64,000 nt of DNA from Pseudo-nitzschia pungens (GCA_037355855.1 CM074761.1:2127346-2191345), one strand, 5' to 3'. Counted from the first letter of the stretch, positions 44,401-55,780 are shown. Notes: generated by a model not told the origin, from the sequence alone. Translations and numbers: made by a program.

Positions 44401-47400
44401 ATGCTTCTTGGTAGACCCGCCGAATATGGTCTCGAGGTTCAAAAACCGCTTGTCAAGACCTTACAAAAGAACCCGTCGTATCGAATTTCTCAACGCAGCG
44501 GTAGCGATGGGTTTTCCTTCACTGCGGCAGACATGGTTCCTCAAACAAAGTCAACTTCCGTATCTCGGTCTGCACGATTGAGTCCTTGGTTGTTGCGCCC
44601 CGATGTAGTACCATTGGATCCTTTGGCGCTTCAGCATCTAGAGCGACATGAGAATACCTTCTTAGCTTTGAATAGTGGAGGTATCCATTCGTATCAATCT
44701 ACTTCTCTCTTGGGAAAGCTATCGGAACTCGTCTTGTCTGCTGGGATGAATGTTCGAACTGATGCCAAAGTTACCGCCTTTTTTGAGAACTATGGATACG
44801 ACGAAGGGTGTGCGATGTGTCTCATGCTTGCCATTCAACAGGGTGCAAGCCATGATCTCAGAGAATGGGCCATTCGAGCAGCGTTGCAACGCGCTCATCG
44901 TCCGAAGCTCACTCCAAGTATCACAAATTCCCAAATGAACATTCAACAGCCACAATCATCGACCGATGAACCGTGGGTCCCGAACGGATACAACTTGGAA
45001 TTGTCTTCCCTTTGCAGGGGTCTCTACATGTCCGTTGCCCGACTTTTGAGACCGATATGGTACAAACCTGCTGTTGTCGTAACCGAGGGAAGGGTCGTGA
45101 AGCGAGGTTCAATGTCCGTCACAACACCTACGAAAGTTGAGTTGCTTCTTGACGATGATATCTTGCAAGAGGTTAATCAACCACTGAAGGAATTGGAAAA
45201 TGTTGTTGCCTCTGTCTTCAAAAAAGCAATCGAAGCTGTTCCTTTGAGAAATGTGAACACTTCCGCTGGACTATCCATGGCGCAGGCCGAAGAACTAGCG
45301 GAGCATATCGAGGAACGAAATATTCACTCCGTTTATCGGTTACTTTCTCGGACAACTCAGCTCCTTAGTCTATTGTCTTGCCTTCGCCGGGCTCACTTCA
45401 TGCCTGATCTCCCTGAAGTGGAGTGGGGTCTCCTTCACGGTATCACGGTATCTCAGATCGTAGAAACAAGCTATGGACAAGAACGAATTGAAAACCTTCT
45501 CAACAAGCTGGTTACCTCTGGGTTCGACAATATGGCAATGGCGTCCGCGGATGCGAATCATCTCGCAAACATGCTGTCACAGCAGTGTTATCATTACTTC
45601 TCACCTGGGAATAGATACTCGTATTTGGGCTTTCAGATGGCAAAAGAAGCACTCGCACTTCCTCACGGTCAGGCAAGACGCGCCGTACGGTCAAACGAAG
45701 CTGCAATGTATCTCAAAGAAGCGGCCAAGAATTGGTTTAGCCCAACTCTGATTACTGGTCGGGTGCTACAAACTAGACAGGCAGAAAAATATTCCGATAT
45801 TGCTGAACGTGCAATCAAATACAACAGTCCGTTGGCTAGGGCAGCTTCACTCCTTATCGACCTCGAGGATGTCGCGGGATTGGTCGACGTGTGTCTCATT
45901 ACGGCAATGAATTTCAGAGTGAAAGGAAGGAGTAATGGGAAATATGAAGCGAGCGATGATGGGGGAATTTATCCATGGGAGAATGGACTATATCACAAAA
46001 AGCCTGAGGCACAAACTGGAAATAATTCGAATGATTCTTCCGAAAAAACGATGGTGTTAGGGACAAACGTCACGTCCCCAGACGCAATCGATACGTGTTA
46101 CTCGCTTATATTTTATTACTTATCGAAGTTCCTAGATTCCTTCGACGATCGGGAAAAAATTATGGGAGAACAAATGGTGTCAGTCTGTTCATCCGAACAC
46201 TCTGACAAGGCGTTTCTAAACGCATTTTTCGAACACATGCTAAACAACAATCATAAAGACGTGCTTCTGCGTGTCACTAGTCCCGAACTTGAGAAATGGC
46301 TTTCGGCGAAACAACAAGACTACCCTGACCTTCTGATGAACTACTTCCAAATCCAAGAAAAAGGATTCGAAGCTGGACAAGTGGCAATGAGTCGAGGAAA
46401 GGACGGAAACCAGACAATCAAACTACAGAACCGCATCGATTATTTGGAAATCGCAATTGTTGCCTTTTCCGGTGCATTGGAACACAACCAGACGAGCAAT
46501 GGAGAAATTGAACGTCGAAAGAAGGAGGCTGAGGATCTACTCAGTTTTGCAAAGTTGCAATCTCGTATTCTGAACTCGATCGATTCTACCATTTATGAAA
46601 TCAGTGACGAAGAATTGAAAGAACTTGAGTATACTCTGTTGTCGGCAAGTGATCTCTACAATAGGTTTGCATACAATTATGACATGCACGAGATTTGTTT
46701 GCTTCTAATACACGCTTGTAAGCTCTCCAACCCTGATATCATCAGGGAGTCGTGGAAGAGGTTGTTGTGCTCGGAGATCTTCCCTTGCTCTACACGAAAC
46801 AACGATATATTCCAAAGCTTGGAAGTTTTTCGCGAAGGCTTTGTCAACGAAAATCAAACGTTAACTTTGCTGGACAGTGATAGTTCAGGGGAAAATCCTA
46901 CATTTGAGAACGGTTCTTGGATAAGCAATGTGGAAGAGACGGTCGTACGCCTTGGAAGACAAATCGTCGGGACATCCGCTGAATTTGTTTTTCCAGTGGA
47001 ATTCCTGGGTGGGTGCCTAGAAGGTAAGCTTAACATTACGTTTTTGTTGAACATTATTATATGTCGTTTGTTGAACATCAAAGGACTTTGAAATTTTTAA
47101 ACGACTCTAATTTTTTCTCTGTATCGCGTGTATTGAACAGAGCTTCGCCGTACCAACGAGTTGGCCAATGTGACAAATGAAACCACTCCAAATCAAGAAT
47201 GGACTTTCTCCATTCTCGTTGCTGTCGGTTTCCCATTCCGCGTTGCGTTCGACACTTTATACAAAATCATTGAAAATGAAAACCGTGGAACTTTGGGTGG
47301 CCTCGATTCAAGCACACATCTCACAAATCTTGAAGCCTTGGTATTCATGCTGGAATCATTCATCAAGAGCGCCAGAGACGGTCGTCTACAAGAACATAAC

Positions 47401-47532
47401 GTGAACCGAATGGATTTGACATCGGCTGTGGAGCGAGTCAAGATGCAACTACAGTCTGTTCCAGAAAATATTGCTCATGTGGAAAGTCGCATTTTCGCTT
47501 TGGAACACGACGTTGCTCGTCTTGTAGCTTGA
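41440..47532 (+). CDS. NUP155: Nucleoporin NUP155/Nup170 family
   Basis: Exons 41440-42202, 42443-47023 and 47141-47532, 1911 aa. The joins are APPKQ|GVFREVVEWCLIVTT and GGCLE|ELRRTNELAN, both GT-AG and in frame. NUP155 is a large inner-ring nuclear pore scaffold with an N-terminal beta-propeller and C-terminal alpha-solenoid. Seen here are FPEAELAWMTTDDTVYLWTY, KDGRIFLGGQDGNVYELDY, VLYTLSRPKGWICAMDL and, in the solenoid, AIQQGASHDLREWAIRAALQ, GRVLQTRQAEKYSDIAERAI and AIVAFSGALEHNQ. It is longer than the ~1390 aa human protein, with low-complexity Ser/Gly inserts. The preceding (GA)n run at 41408-41431 is in the 5' UTR. No frame break occurs over 5.7 kb. Confidence 0.94.
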
Positions 47533-47839
47533 GCTTGAATCAAACGATTGAAGCAACGATCATACGTGCAACTAAACTAAGAAAAGTTTGACATGCTAGT
47601 CTTCTTTCCAAAAACTACTTGCAAGACCATTAAAAATAACAATAATAATCATGGCGGACAGAGAATTCCAGCCACATCTTCGCAGCTTCCAGTGCCGTCT
47701 GAAATTAAGGCACTGAAGATGCTAGATCGGGGCTTATAATTCTCATCATACGACTGTATCCCATCGTATGCATGGTGTAACAAAGACGAATAAGAAAGAT
47801 GAAAAATACAGTATAAATCACTATTTTGAAAGTGCGATC

Positions 47840-49777
47840 TTAAAACGTGTCTCTATGGGCTGCAGCTAGGAGTCCTAACCCAGTGAATACCGTTGCATAG
47901 ACGAAGAGTTCGCCCAAAATTTGAAGCTCTGTCATTTCGTACATCTTCTTAGGTATCCATGACCCTTTCGAAAACGAAGGAGACGGTATTGTCTCGTCCA
48001 AGTTGGCATTTTCGATTGATGTATCCTCCAGCGTCATTGTTTTGAACTCAATATTTGCATCTCTGTCCTCGCCATCGGAGGCTTCATCGTCTTCGTCGTA
48101 GTCTGTCCAAGTTCCCTTTAACCTCGGTTCGGTTCGTGCCACCTTGATCGCTTCGTATTCGACACGGAGCCATCCCCACATGGTTCTCCGTATGATTTCC
48201 GCGGAAGCAATGATTGGGTTTAAATATGAAGATAAATCGCCGTCGAAGGTTTCGCTCAATACCCCGGCTCGATTCAAATAATGGGGCGGCAAAAAGCTCA
48301 GTGTCCAACAAAACCTCAATATAATGTTGAGGCCGAAAATTCCCCAGTAAAGCCATAACACAGAGTAAATGCGGGTCTTCCGCAATCGCAATGAAATCGG
48401 TATCGATATTGTGATGTGACGCTCGAAAAGGTTCAGGTCGACAGCTTTCCACTCTGAAATACTCATAAGTTTCCAATCCATGAAAACATCCCACCAGATT
48501 TGATACAGCGTTGCTGCCACGAAACCCATTAACCACGTCTTGGACTGTCCTGGGGATTGGGTGTAAACACCAAATATTCCCACTTCCGCAGCAATGAAGT
48601 ATTTCAAAGCGTTTCCGAGATAGGGCCAACGGCTCTTGTATTCGTACGTTTGACGCAAATTTTGGCAGAATCGATACCAAAGAGGAGACATCATGCACAT
48701 TGGCAAAATCATTGTGTGCAAAACCCAATTGGATTCTAGGGGAAGATCTGCAGCATCGAGATCGTAAGATTGCTGCCACCAGCCCTGCATCCCGGAAAAG
48801 AGGTAGAACGTGGTGAAAGCAATATCTTGCAAGGGTCGGACGCTACTTGTGAGGATATCTCCTATGAATCCGTCTCGAAACGTTACGTGGTAGAGCGGTG
48901 CACCGATTGTGTATCCCAAAATCTTCCACTGCGATCGTCGCTTCCGGAACGGCACGACGAGCCCCACACAAAAGATGAAAAACAAGATCAATGGAAAGAC
49001 GGGCGCCGCCACGAGGGCAACGAATCGGAATGTGTGGAGTGACTCCATCCCATCGACGTATCGACCGCCTTCGGCACTGCTGAGTGTGAACATGAAAAGA
49101 GTCACAAGGATCAATGTCAACGAATCCAAGGCGGCATACGCAATTCCGATTGGCGAAGGTGGTTCAAAGTGTTCGAAGGTGCTTGAGTCATTTTTGAAGT
49201 CGTCGTCGAACATCGGGATATCGGTATCATCAAATGCATTATCGCCACGATCCACCTGCGATGTTCCGTGTTCTATCCCTAAACCGATGTTCTCGTTTCC
49301 CTTCTCCATTCCGATCCGCTCTTCGTGGTTTCCTTCGTTGTTGTTCGAATTCACATCTACTTCGTCGTCGTCATCATAATCAGAGTTTTCCTGTTGCTCC
49401 TGTGTCAAGGGATGATACTTTCCCAGCGAAGACTCGGTAAAGTACACCCCGCGGTCTTTCGATTCGTCATAATCAGCTGGTTGAAATAGCAAATATCCAG
49501 TCATTTTCTCGCCGACGGTGTTCTTCCAAAGCCAGAGCGACACTGCCAATCCCCACAGCATCAGATCAAACTCCAGCAAGGCCCGGAAAATCCTCGAACA
49601 CGGAGGATGTCTGCGAAGGGCTGTCCAAACAGCCAAATGGTGCCGTCTCCTGTATGAAATTGTATTGTTTTCATCGTTGTGGTTTGGTAAGGTTGCCTCG
49701 TCGTCCACCAAGAGCCATAGCGCCAGCAACAGCAATGCAACCAAGAGGATTTTCTTGGCGAGCTTGTTTTCCACCAT
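47840..49777 (-). CDS. EXS-domain multipass membrane protein (ERD1/XPR1-like)
   Basis: Single exon, 645 aa. The N-terminus has a membrane anchor (ILLVALLLLALWLLV) and further helices, then an acidic, Asp/Asn-rich loop of about 110 residues. The second half is an EXS domain (PF03124): SPLWYRFCQNLRQTYEYKSR, NALKYFIAAE, QIWWDVFMDWKLMS, ILRFCWTLSFLP, and EIIRRTMWGWLRVEYEAI. EXS proteins include the phosphate exporter XPR1/PHO1 and the yeast Golgi protein ERD1. There is no N-terminal SPX domain, so it is nearer the ERD1 architecture, in which phosphate recycling from the Golgi is proposed. Transport activity is inferred only. Confidence 0.9.
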   Translation of the reverse strand: MVENKLAKKILLVALLLLALWLLVDDEATLPNHNDENNTISYRRRHHLAVWTALRRHPPCSRIFRALLEFDLMLWGLAVSLWLWKNTVGEKMTGYLLFQPADYDESKDRGVYFTESSLGKYHPLTQEQQENSDYDDDDEVDVNSNNNEGNHEERIGMEKGNENIGLGIEHGTSQVDRGDNAFDDTDIPMFDDDFKNDSSTFEHFEPPSPIGIAYAALDSLTLILVTLFMFTLSSAEGGRYVDGMESLHTFRFVALVAAPVFPLILFFIFCVGLVVPFRKRRSQWKILGYTIGAPLYHVTFRDGFIGDILTSSVRPLQDIAFTTFYLFSGMQGWWQQSYDLDAADLPLESNWVLHTMILPMCMMSPLWYRFCQNLRQTYEYKSRWPYLGNALKYFIAAEVGIFGVYTQSPGQSKTWLMGFVAATLYQIWWDVFMDWKLMSISEWKAVDLNLFERHITISIPISLRLRKTRIYSVLWLYWGIFGLNIILRFCWTLSFLPPHYLNRAGVLSETFDGDLSSYLNPIIASAEIIRRTMWGWLRVEYEAIKVARTEPRLKGTWTDYDEDDEASDGEDRDANIEFKTMTLEDTSIENANLDETIPSPSFSKGSWIPKKMYEMTELQILGELFVYATVFTGLGLLAAAHRDTF

Positions 49778-50261
49778 GGTTGTTCCTCCGAGAAGACTTG
49801 CTGTCCACCTTTCGTGGCGTTATCGACTATTGCCTGATCTGAAGGTAATCTGTTGCGTCCGTGGTGGAGGGATTTTCCGGTATCGATTTCGAAGAACTTG
49901 TTGCGAGTTGAGAACTTGGATGTTCCGGATCAATTTCAGCCAGTTCCCTTCACTCGAGGTTCCAGGATCTGCTGGATTGCGCTGAAGATTGAGCTTTTTC
50001 GAACTGTTCTACTATCTGCCTCGGTGCGTTGCTTGGCCACAGCACGATGATGGATGTTTCCCATGTTGATGGTGAGCAATGCGCTTTTCGAGTGGAATGT
50101 CTTTCATCGGGCTCATGGATACCGGTCTTCCATTGGCGACGACTCTTACGATGACCCATTACGTACGTAGAATACGTCCACTATCAATATCAAAACTCCC
50201 AGACTGGTATCATACCCATAGTACTTTTCATACATAAATATACATTCTCCCCCTACAACGG
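49778..50261. other. Upstream region of the EXS gene
   Basis: About 480 bases between the EXS-protein start and a minisatellite. It should contain the EXS promoter. No motif stands out. Confidence 0.5.
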
Positions 50262-50765
50262 AACAATCCGCACCTCTATTGCAAACCGATCCGCACCTCT
50301 ATTGCAAACCGATCCGCACCTCTATTGCAAACTGATCCGCACCTCTATTGTGTCAACCAATCCGCACCTCTATTGCAAACCGATCCGCACCTCTATCGCA
50401 AACCGCACCTCTATTGCAAGCCGATCCGCACCTCTAGCGCAATTCGCACCTCTATTGCAAACCGCACCTCTATTGCAAGCCGATCCACACCTCTATTGCA
50501 AGCCGATCCGCACCTCTATCGCAAACCGCACCTCTATTGCAAGCCAATCCTGCACCTCTATTGCAAGCCGATCCGCACCTCTATTGCAATCCGATCCGCA
50601 CCTCTATCGCAATTTGCACCTCTATTGCAATCCGATCCGCACCTCTATCGCAATTCGCACCTCGATTGCAATCCGATCCGCACCTCTATTGCAAACCGAT
50701 CCGCACCTCTATCCCGCACCTCTGTCGCGTCAACCAATCCGCACCTCTATCTTTATCGCAAAATG
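50262..50765. repeat. Minisatellite with alternating 23-bp and 18-bp units
   Basis: About 21 units share the core CGCACCTCTATTGCAA. Long units carry an extra CGATC (23 bp), short ones lack it (18 bp). Long open frames on the + strand across this block are by-products of the repeat. Variation is scattered, with no unique spacers, so it is not a CRISPR array. Confidence 0.92.
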
Positions 50766-51937
50766 AATACGTACGTAAGCACGCCTTTCGTTTTAGACGA
50801 ATGACGAATTGTTTTGAGTGCAATACGCACCAAACCGATATCAGTGTTTCGTCCTTCTTTTCGGGGTTATTCTTATTATTTCAAAACCATGGATTGGCGG
50901 GTATGTAGAAGCACTTTTAAAGCCAAAAATACAATTATTGTAATGCACATTACCTATCCTGCTAACGTCGTTATCAGCCTCCTACTAAAAATAATGTCAA
51001 GGATGGACCCACCTACCTACCGCTCCTATCCTCGACCCTCGTTTTTCCGTTGGGACATCCCGTATTCGCAATCAATCAATCTCACTCTATCTCTTTCTTC
51101 GTTCTTCGAAGCGAATTGCGTTTGTGACTGTGCCTGATAGCGTACAAGAAGGAGTGGGGCTCGAAGCTTCCAAGAACAATTTCCAGGTCAACACCAAAAA
51201 TCACTTCAGATTTTTTCATCCAATCAGGACTGAATGTGTACGTAATAAAAACCTTACCGAACCGAACAATTGGGACGGACTGTCAAAAAATGTAATCCGA
51301 AGTTCAGCCAATCTCAACACTGAATATGAGAACCTCAAACAATTATGAAGGTCTGTGACACGTGTAGTAAACAATAATGATATAAAGATACATGCTGTAC
51401 GTGTACATAATTCTTCTTTCCGTAACTGACTTCGTACATTTTATTGTATGAGAAGCCCAAAATACAAAATACCTTACTCGTACCGGTACACAATTGCATT
51501 CCGAGTTCTCTCAAGGAACCCAGAATTATCCATGAACCGATCAACGAAGAAAAACGCACGAGTACGAGTCACCAGTACGATTGAATTTATGATGATCGCA
51601 TCTTCTTCGAACGTTCGGGAACTGTTGTGCAATGGAGAATTTAAAATTGAAGTTGTGTCAGTCGTCGCCGATCGTAAACAGAACAACAATCATGACGACA
51701 ATCAATCTCGTGAGGTTTTGGTCATTTCGAAAAATGATCGACTAATAGGCAATCCTTGCTTCCTTCTTCAGAAGATACACAATCCTAAGATATTCAACCA
51801 AAATCACGGACAAACTGTTCTCATTCTTGACACGGCCATCGATTCACTTCTTGGAGTCTCGAATACTCTGATCACAACACATTGCAGCACAAACACGACG
51901 TGCATAAATCTACACGTAGTCAATATCTTATCAAATC
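50766..51937. other. Intergenic, no confident gene
   Basis: About 1.2 kb upstream of the deaminase gene. One + strand frame of 165 codons (51448-51945) is open but has no recognised motif and overlaps the deaminase start, so it is not called. Short TACCGGTA-type motifs occur near 51480. Confidence 0.5.
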
Positions 51938-52768
51938 ATGACTGATGCCCTTATTGACGGACTTGTAAGTTACTCGTGGCAGCTTCCATTCCTAGTTTTC
52001 TTGTTCCAATCATCAATCAAAAACGATATGAAAACAAGGCGAGTGAAGCCTCGCTGCTGTTGCTTAACAATGACGATCTCATGCTTGCTGCGTTTACCAC
52101 GCTTCTGTAACAATGGCTGCGTTGTCGTTTCAAATTCGCGATTTCATCGCGCACCACAACAAAACATATCTGAAGTCCAACCTGTGTGCAGGTAACGTTA
52201 CCAGAATGGACCGCCGATTTTTACAACAAACGAAAAGATAAAGTTTACAAATCGGAGAACGAGATGATGGAGGTTGCCATGGAACTTTCGAAAATTAATG
52301 CCGAAAAACAAACCGGTGGACCTTTCGGAACGGCGATTTACGAGTACGATCCCAAAACAGACGAATCCAAATTATATTCGATCGGTGTCAACCGAGTAGT
52401 AAACTGTTCCAACTCGACATTGCACGGGGAAATGACTGCCATCATGTTCGGACAGCAAAAGGCTCGCAACTTTTCTTTTGCGGCCGCGGGAGCGAGTATC
52501 GGCAAGGAATACCATTTGTATACATCCTGTGCTCCGTGTTGCCAATGCCTCGGCGCAACGATGTGGTCGGGTGTCACCAAGCTTGTTTGTGGTGCAACCA
52601 AATCCGATGCCTGAAGCGATTGGTTTCGACGAAGGTCCGGTGTTTGACCCAGAATCTTACGACGCCCTAGAAAAAGCCGGATGCAAGGTTGTTCGGGAAG
52701 TTTTGCGCGATCAATGCAAAAAGGTTTTGGATGTGTACGGAACCTCTGGTGAAATCTATAACCCTTGA
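51938..52768 (+). CDS. Cytidine/guanine-type deaminase, needs a +1 shift at an in-frame TGA
   Basis: Exons 51938-51964 and 52192-52768. The join [19 protein letters not shown] has a GTAAGT donor and CAG acceptor. The protein is a CDA-superfamily zinc deaminase (COG0590-like, guanine/nucleoside deaminase branch): [10 protein letters not shown], the HxE motif in [10 protein letters not shown] and the PCxxC zinc site in [11 protein letters not shown]. The frame then hits TGA at 52612-52614. In the next frame the protein continues [15 protein letters not shown] to 52768, exactly as the family does after KSDA, so one base around 52609-52612 is surplus. No intron fits. Without the shift the protein would lose its last ~52 residues. 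The substrate is not determinable from sequence. Confidence 0.85.
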
Positions 52769-53221
52769 GCAATGAACAATTCTGCAGATCTGGAAAGGGG
52801 ATTCACTTTTAAAAACCACACAATCATTTTTTCACACGAATTATCATTCTGCCTTGGACTTTTTGATAACCTTTCCGGGTAGTGGTCATGGAGGTGGTAA
52901 TCCCAAACTTACATAACGTCACAATGAATGAATTAGCTATTCCTACGAAAAACCCTCAATGAGTGATGGCATACAATGAAGTGTGAAGGCTTAATAAATA
53001 GTAGGAGGCAATATCGTTGAACTATAATCTATGAAAGGAACGAAAAACTTATCGCCTACTTTGATTTCGTTTGGTATGATCAGAAGCCTTGCATCACTCG
53101 TACGACATCACATGAAGCTTAGACAATTCTTCACGGTGGTCAAAAGAGTTGTGAAAGCTTGCTCTAGATAGAAATGAAAAGATCCAGAAGCACGCTTAAA
53201 AAAGTTCATCCCTCGCAAAAT
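52769..53221. other. Convergent spacer
   Basis: About 450 bases of AT-rich DNA between the deaminase and adenylate kinase stops. Nothing is recognised. Confidence 0.6.
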
Positions 53222-54106
53222 TTATGCGCGCTTTGCAAGAGCAGCATTGATCGAGTCGGAAATATCCTTGGAAACATCAGCTGGGGCACGGTTTCCATCG
53301 ATAGAGACCATAATATCTTCGTATGATCCCTTGACTGCGGCAACATTGGTGTGGAACTGTTCAAGGCGAACGACAACCTTTTCTTCGGTGTCGTCACTGC
53401 GGTGTTCCAAGCGTGCGATGAGTGCTTCATCGTCAGCGGGGGGAGGAGAAAATGTCATGTGGTAAATCTTTCCGGTTTCAGGATCGGTTCGGCGTCCAAC
53501 AACACGTTCGACCAAGATTTCGTCTGGGACATCCAAGAACAAAAAGCAATCGGCTGAGCAGCCGGCATCCGCCAAGGCCTCGGCTTGAGCGGCAGTTCGG
53601 GGGAATCCATCGAGCAACCAACCCTGGGTCTTGCAGTCATCTTCATCGAGACGGTCGCGAATGATACCGATAATAACCTCATCGGGTACAAGTTTTCCAC
53701 TGTCCATGTATTCTTTGGCTTTGACACCAACGTCTGTACCGGCTGCGACCGCGGCACGCAACATATCTCCAGTCGACAAATGGACTACGCCAAATTCATC
53801 CTTGATGATTTCGCATTGGGTTCCCTTGCCGCTGGCAGGTGCTCCGGCGATGATGATGTTGACTGGGGTGCTTGGGGTCCCGGCATCACTGGCAGCATCG
53901 TCGGCACTCATGCCTCGTCCTTCCAACCATTTTTGCTTCTTTTCCCACTTGGACGCCTGGCGAGAAGCCATCTCGAGGACCATGTCCGAAGGCGCTGGCG
54001 AAGTCGAAATTCGTTGGACATTGGGGTGCGCCTGGGGAACGGGGAGGAAAGCCGTCGTCGTGGCGATGGAAGAAAGTGCGACGAGCAAGATAGCGGAGAA
54101 ATTCAT
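53222..54106 (-). CDS. Adenylate kinase, probably plastid-targeted
   Basis: Single exon, 294 aa from the ATG at 54106 (an upstream in-frame ATG at 54223 is less likely). The start is a signal peptide, MNFSAILLVALSSIATTTAF, followed by LPVPQAHP, an ASAFAP-like T-T-A-F junction as used for secondary-plastid import, then a Ser-containing transit segment. The kinase domain begins near residue 82: P-loop GAPASGKGTQ, HLSTGDMLRAAVAAGT, WLLDGFPRTAAQAE, and the long LID GRRTDPETGKIYHMTFSPPP. The enzyme interconverts ATP + AMP and 2 ADP. No zinc-ligand cysteines are present in the LID, as is usual for eukaryotic forms. Confidence 0.94.
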   Translation of the reverse strand: MNFSAILLVALSSIATTTAFLPVPQAHPNVQRISTSPAPSDMVLEMASRQASKWEKKQKWLEGRGMSADDAASDAGTPSTPVNIIIAGAPASGKGTQCEIIKDEFGVVHLSTGDMLRAAVAAGTDVGVKAKEYMDSGKLVPDEVIIGIIRDRLDEDDCKTQGWLLDGFPRTAAQAEALADAGCSADCFLFLDVPDEILVERVVGRRTDPETGKIYHMTFSPPPADDEALIARLEHRSDDTEEKVVVRLEQFHTNVAAVKGSYEDIMVSIDGNRAPADVSKDISDSINAALAKRA

Positions 54107-54997
54107 TGTGTGTTCTGTTGTGGTTGATTCAATAGTTTTGTAGTCGTTGGTGCATATTAGATCGAGAGGTGTCGGTGGTTGTCTCGGGAGTCGCTGCGAA
54201 CACCGTACGATAGCAACTAGCACCTGCCGATCAAGATTCTACATGAAACCGGTAAGGTTTATGGAAGGGAAAGATTGTGTCATCAAAAGGGACGGTAATT
54301 GAAACGTACGTACCACATCATTCCTTTTTTTGTTCATCATTGTGTGGCTCAAAAAAGATCTTCTCCCCCGCTTCCACCACCCCCAACAATATCGTCTTCG
54401 ACTTCTTCGATCGGTAGACTACAGTAAAAAAAGTAGGACATCATTATTGATCTTTTGGCGGACAAAACATCATCAACAAGTAAGTTACGCACGTTCGTAT
54501 TCGTGGACGTGACCTTACTCTCTACTAGAACTAAGATTACTGCTATTTATTTTACTGTAGTGGCAGGAGTAAATGGTATTACAGTCTCTAGAGGTTGATT
54601 TTTAATTTCATAATAAGAGTTTAATCGATGATTCCGAGTCGATTGCAACGTTCTGAGGAGGGAGAAGTGGAGGATAGTAGTATTGACTGTAATGGTGTTG
54701 TTCAGATAGAGCCGTTAGTGCTAAGTGCACGGGCAGTGCATTTTTTGGTTGGTGTTGGCGAAAGAATCGTTTTTGGGTTCAGATATAGTATGACAAAGGA
54801 CTGAATACATACTGGATGGGGCAGTATAGAGTGCAGCATCTCTCCTGGCGTATATGCATTGGATATTGGATGAAACCACAGACTCCAATACTCGCCATAC
54901 GGAAAAGAAAGTTGACGGTTGCTCGGTGAAAGCCTCGCATTGTACTCAACCGAGGACTATTTTGCCTTCTCGCTCAATTCAACCACTTCCTCCACGG
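54107..54997. other. Intergenic, nothing recognised
   Basis: About 890 bases between two - strand genes, presumably the adenylate kinase promoter and the 3' UTR of the FTR gene. An ACCGGTAAGGTTTA motif lies near 54247. Confidence 0.55.
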
Positions 54998-55780
54998 TTA
55001 TTTTCTGGCAAAACAATTAATGACGAGCAACATGGACACATGGCAAAATTTTAGGTTTATGAGGTTTTGGTACCCAAAGGTTATCCCTGCCATCGACATC
55101 ATACGTGCAAACAACACACAACCATCCTTGTAGATGTGCAGCGTTGACGAACTTAAGTAACCATTCAGGCAAAGGTCGCAATTACGAGAACATACCGTGC
55201 AATCACCCGCAAACGGATTGTCTTCTGTAAGAAATAGCATGCAATGGCATACCTTTTCTTCTCTCATTGGAACGCAAGGACAATTCCAATATCCGTCCTT
55301 GACTTCCTTTTCTTTGTCGTCATAAAAACGGCAGGGACACAATGGTGCACCTAAATCAACCTTGTGTTCGGCTAGTCCTTTTATGACAACGGCCGCAATA
55401 GACTTGTCGGAACACAGAGTCGTGTTTGTATTTTTTAGGTAAGTATTGGTGAAGGCCGTCATAGCTTTGGTCGCCTTGCCGATTTTGGCTTCCCTTTCCT
55501 CCGGTGTCAAACCAGTCACTCTTCAAATGTAGAAGTTGTCGTCCGGAAGCGAGGATGGTAATGGTGTGTCGATAATGCGCGTGTGACTGAAGAGGACAAT
55601 GGCAGCGCCTTGGATACTCTGCATGAAGAAGCTGTGAAACCGAGACAGGATGGTGCTATTGTCGCCAACGCCAAGAGAAGTGTTACAGCGAGCAAGTGCA
55701 AGTCATAGTTCTGTCGTCGACGCGAGGACACCACAGGGCCTCCCACGCAAGAGATTATCTCGAACCTTTCCGAAACTCAT
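54998..55780 (-). CDS. ftrB: Ferredoxin-thioredoxin reductase catalytic (beta) chain, plastid
   Basis: Proposed exons 55780-55766, 55710-55598 and 55520 onward. The first join, MSFGK|NYDLHLLAVTLLLALA, creates a good signal peptide ending SCLGF (plastid A-x-F type). The second, KALP[L]VTGLTPEER, uses a 77-nt intron with GTCCTC donor. The mature part is unmistakable: SDKSIAAVVIKGLAEHKVDL, LCPCRFYDDKEKEV, YWNCPCVPMREEKVCHCMLF, LTEDNPFAGD. The CPC...CPC...CHC cysteines ligate the [4Fe-4S] cluster and form the redox disulfide that passes ferredoxin electrons to thioredoxin. The 3' end is unclear: a GTATGT donor at 55195 could join to 55086 and end at once, or the frame may run to 54998. Small introns of 55 and 77 nt are inferred, not proven. 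Confidence 0.85.

Noticed and set aside
50262..50766. Possible CRISPR array or long repeat proteins
   Set aside because: The units are contiguous without unique spacers, vary in length (23 or 18 bp), and lie in eukaryotic DNA. The open frames across them are period artefacts.
51448..51945. 165-codon + strand frame before the deaminase
   Set aside because: No family resemblance, no clear initiation context, and it overlaps the deaminase start. Its composition is typical of non-coding DNA here.
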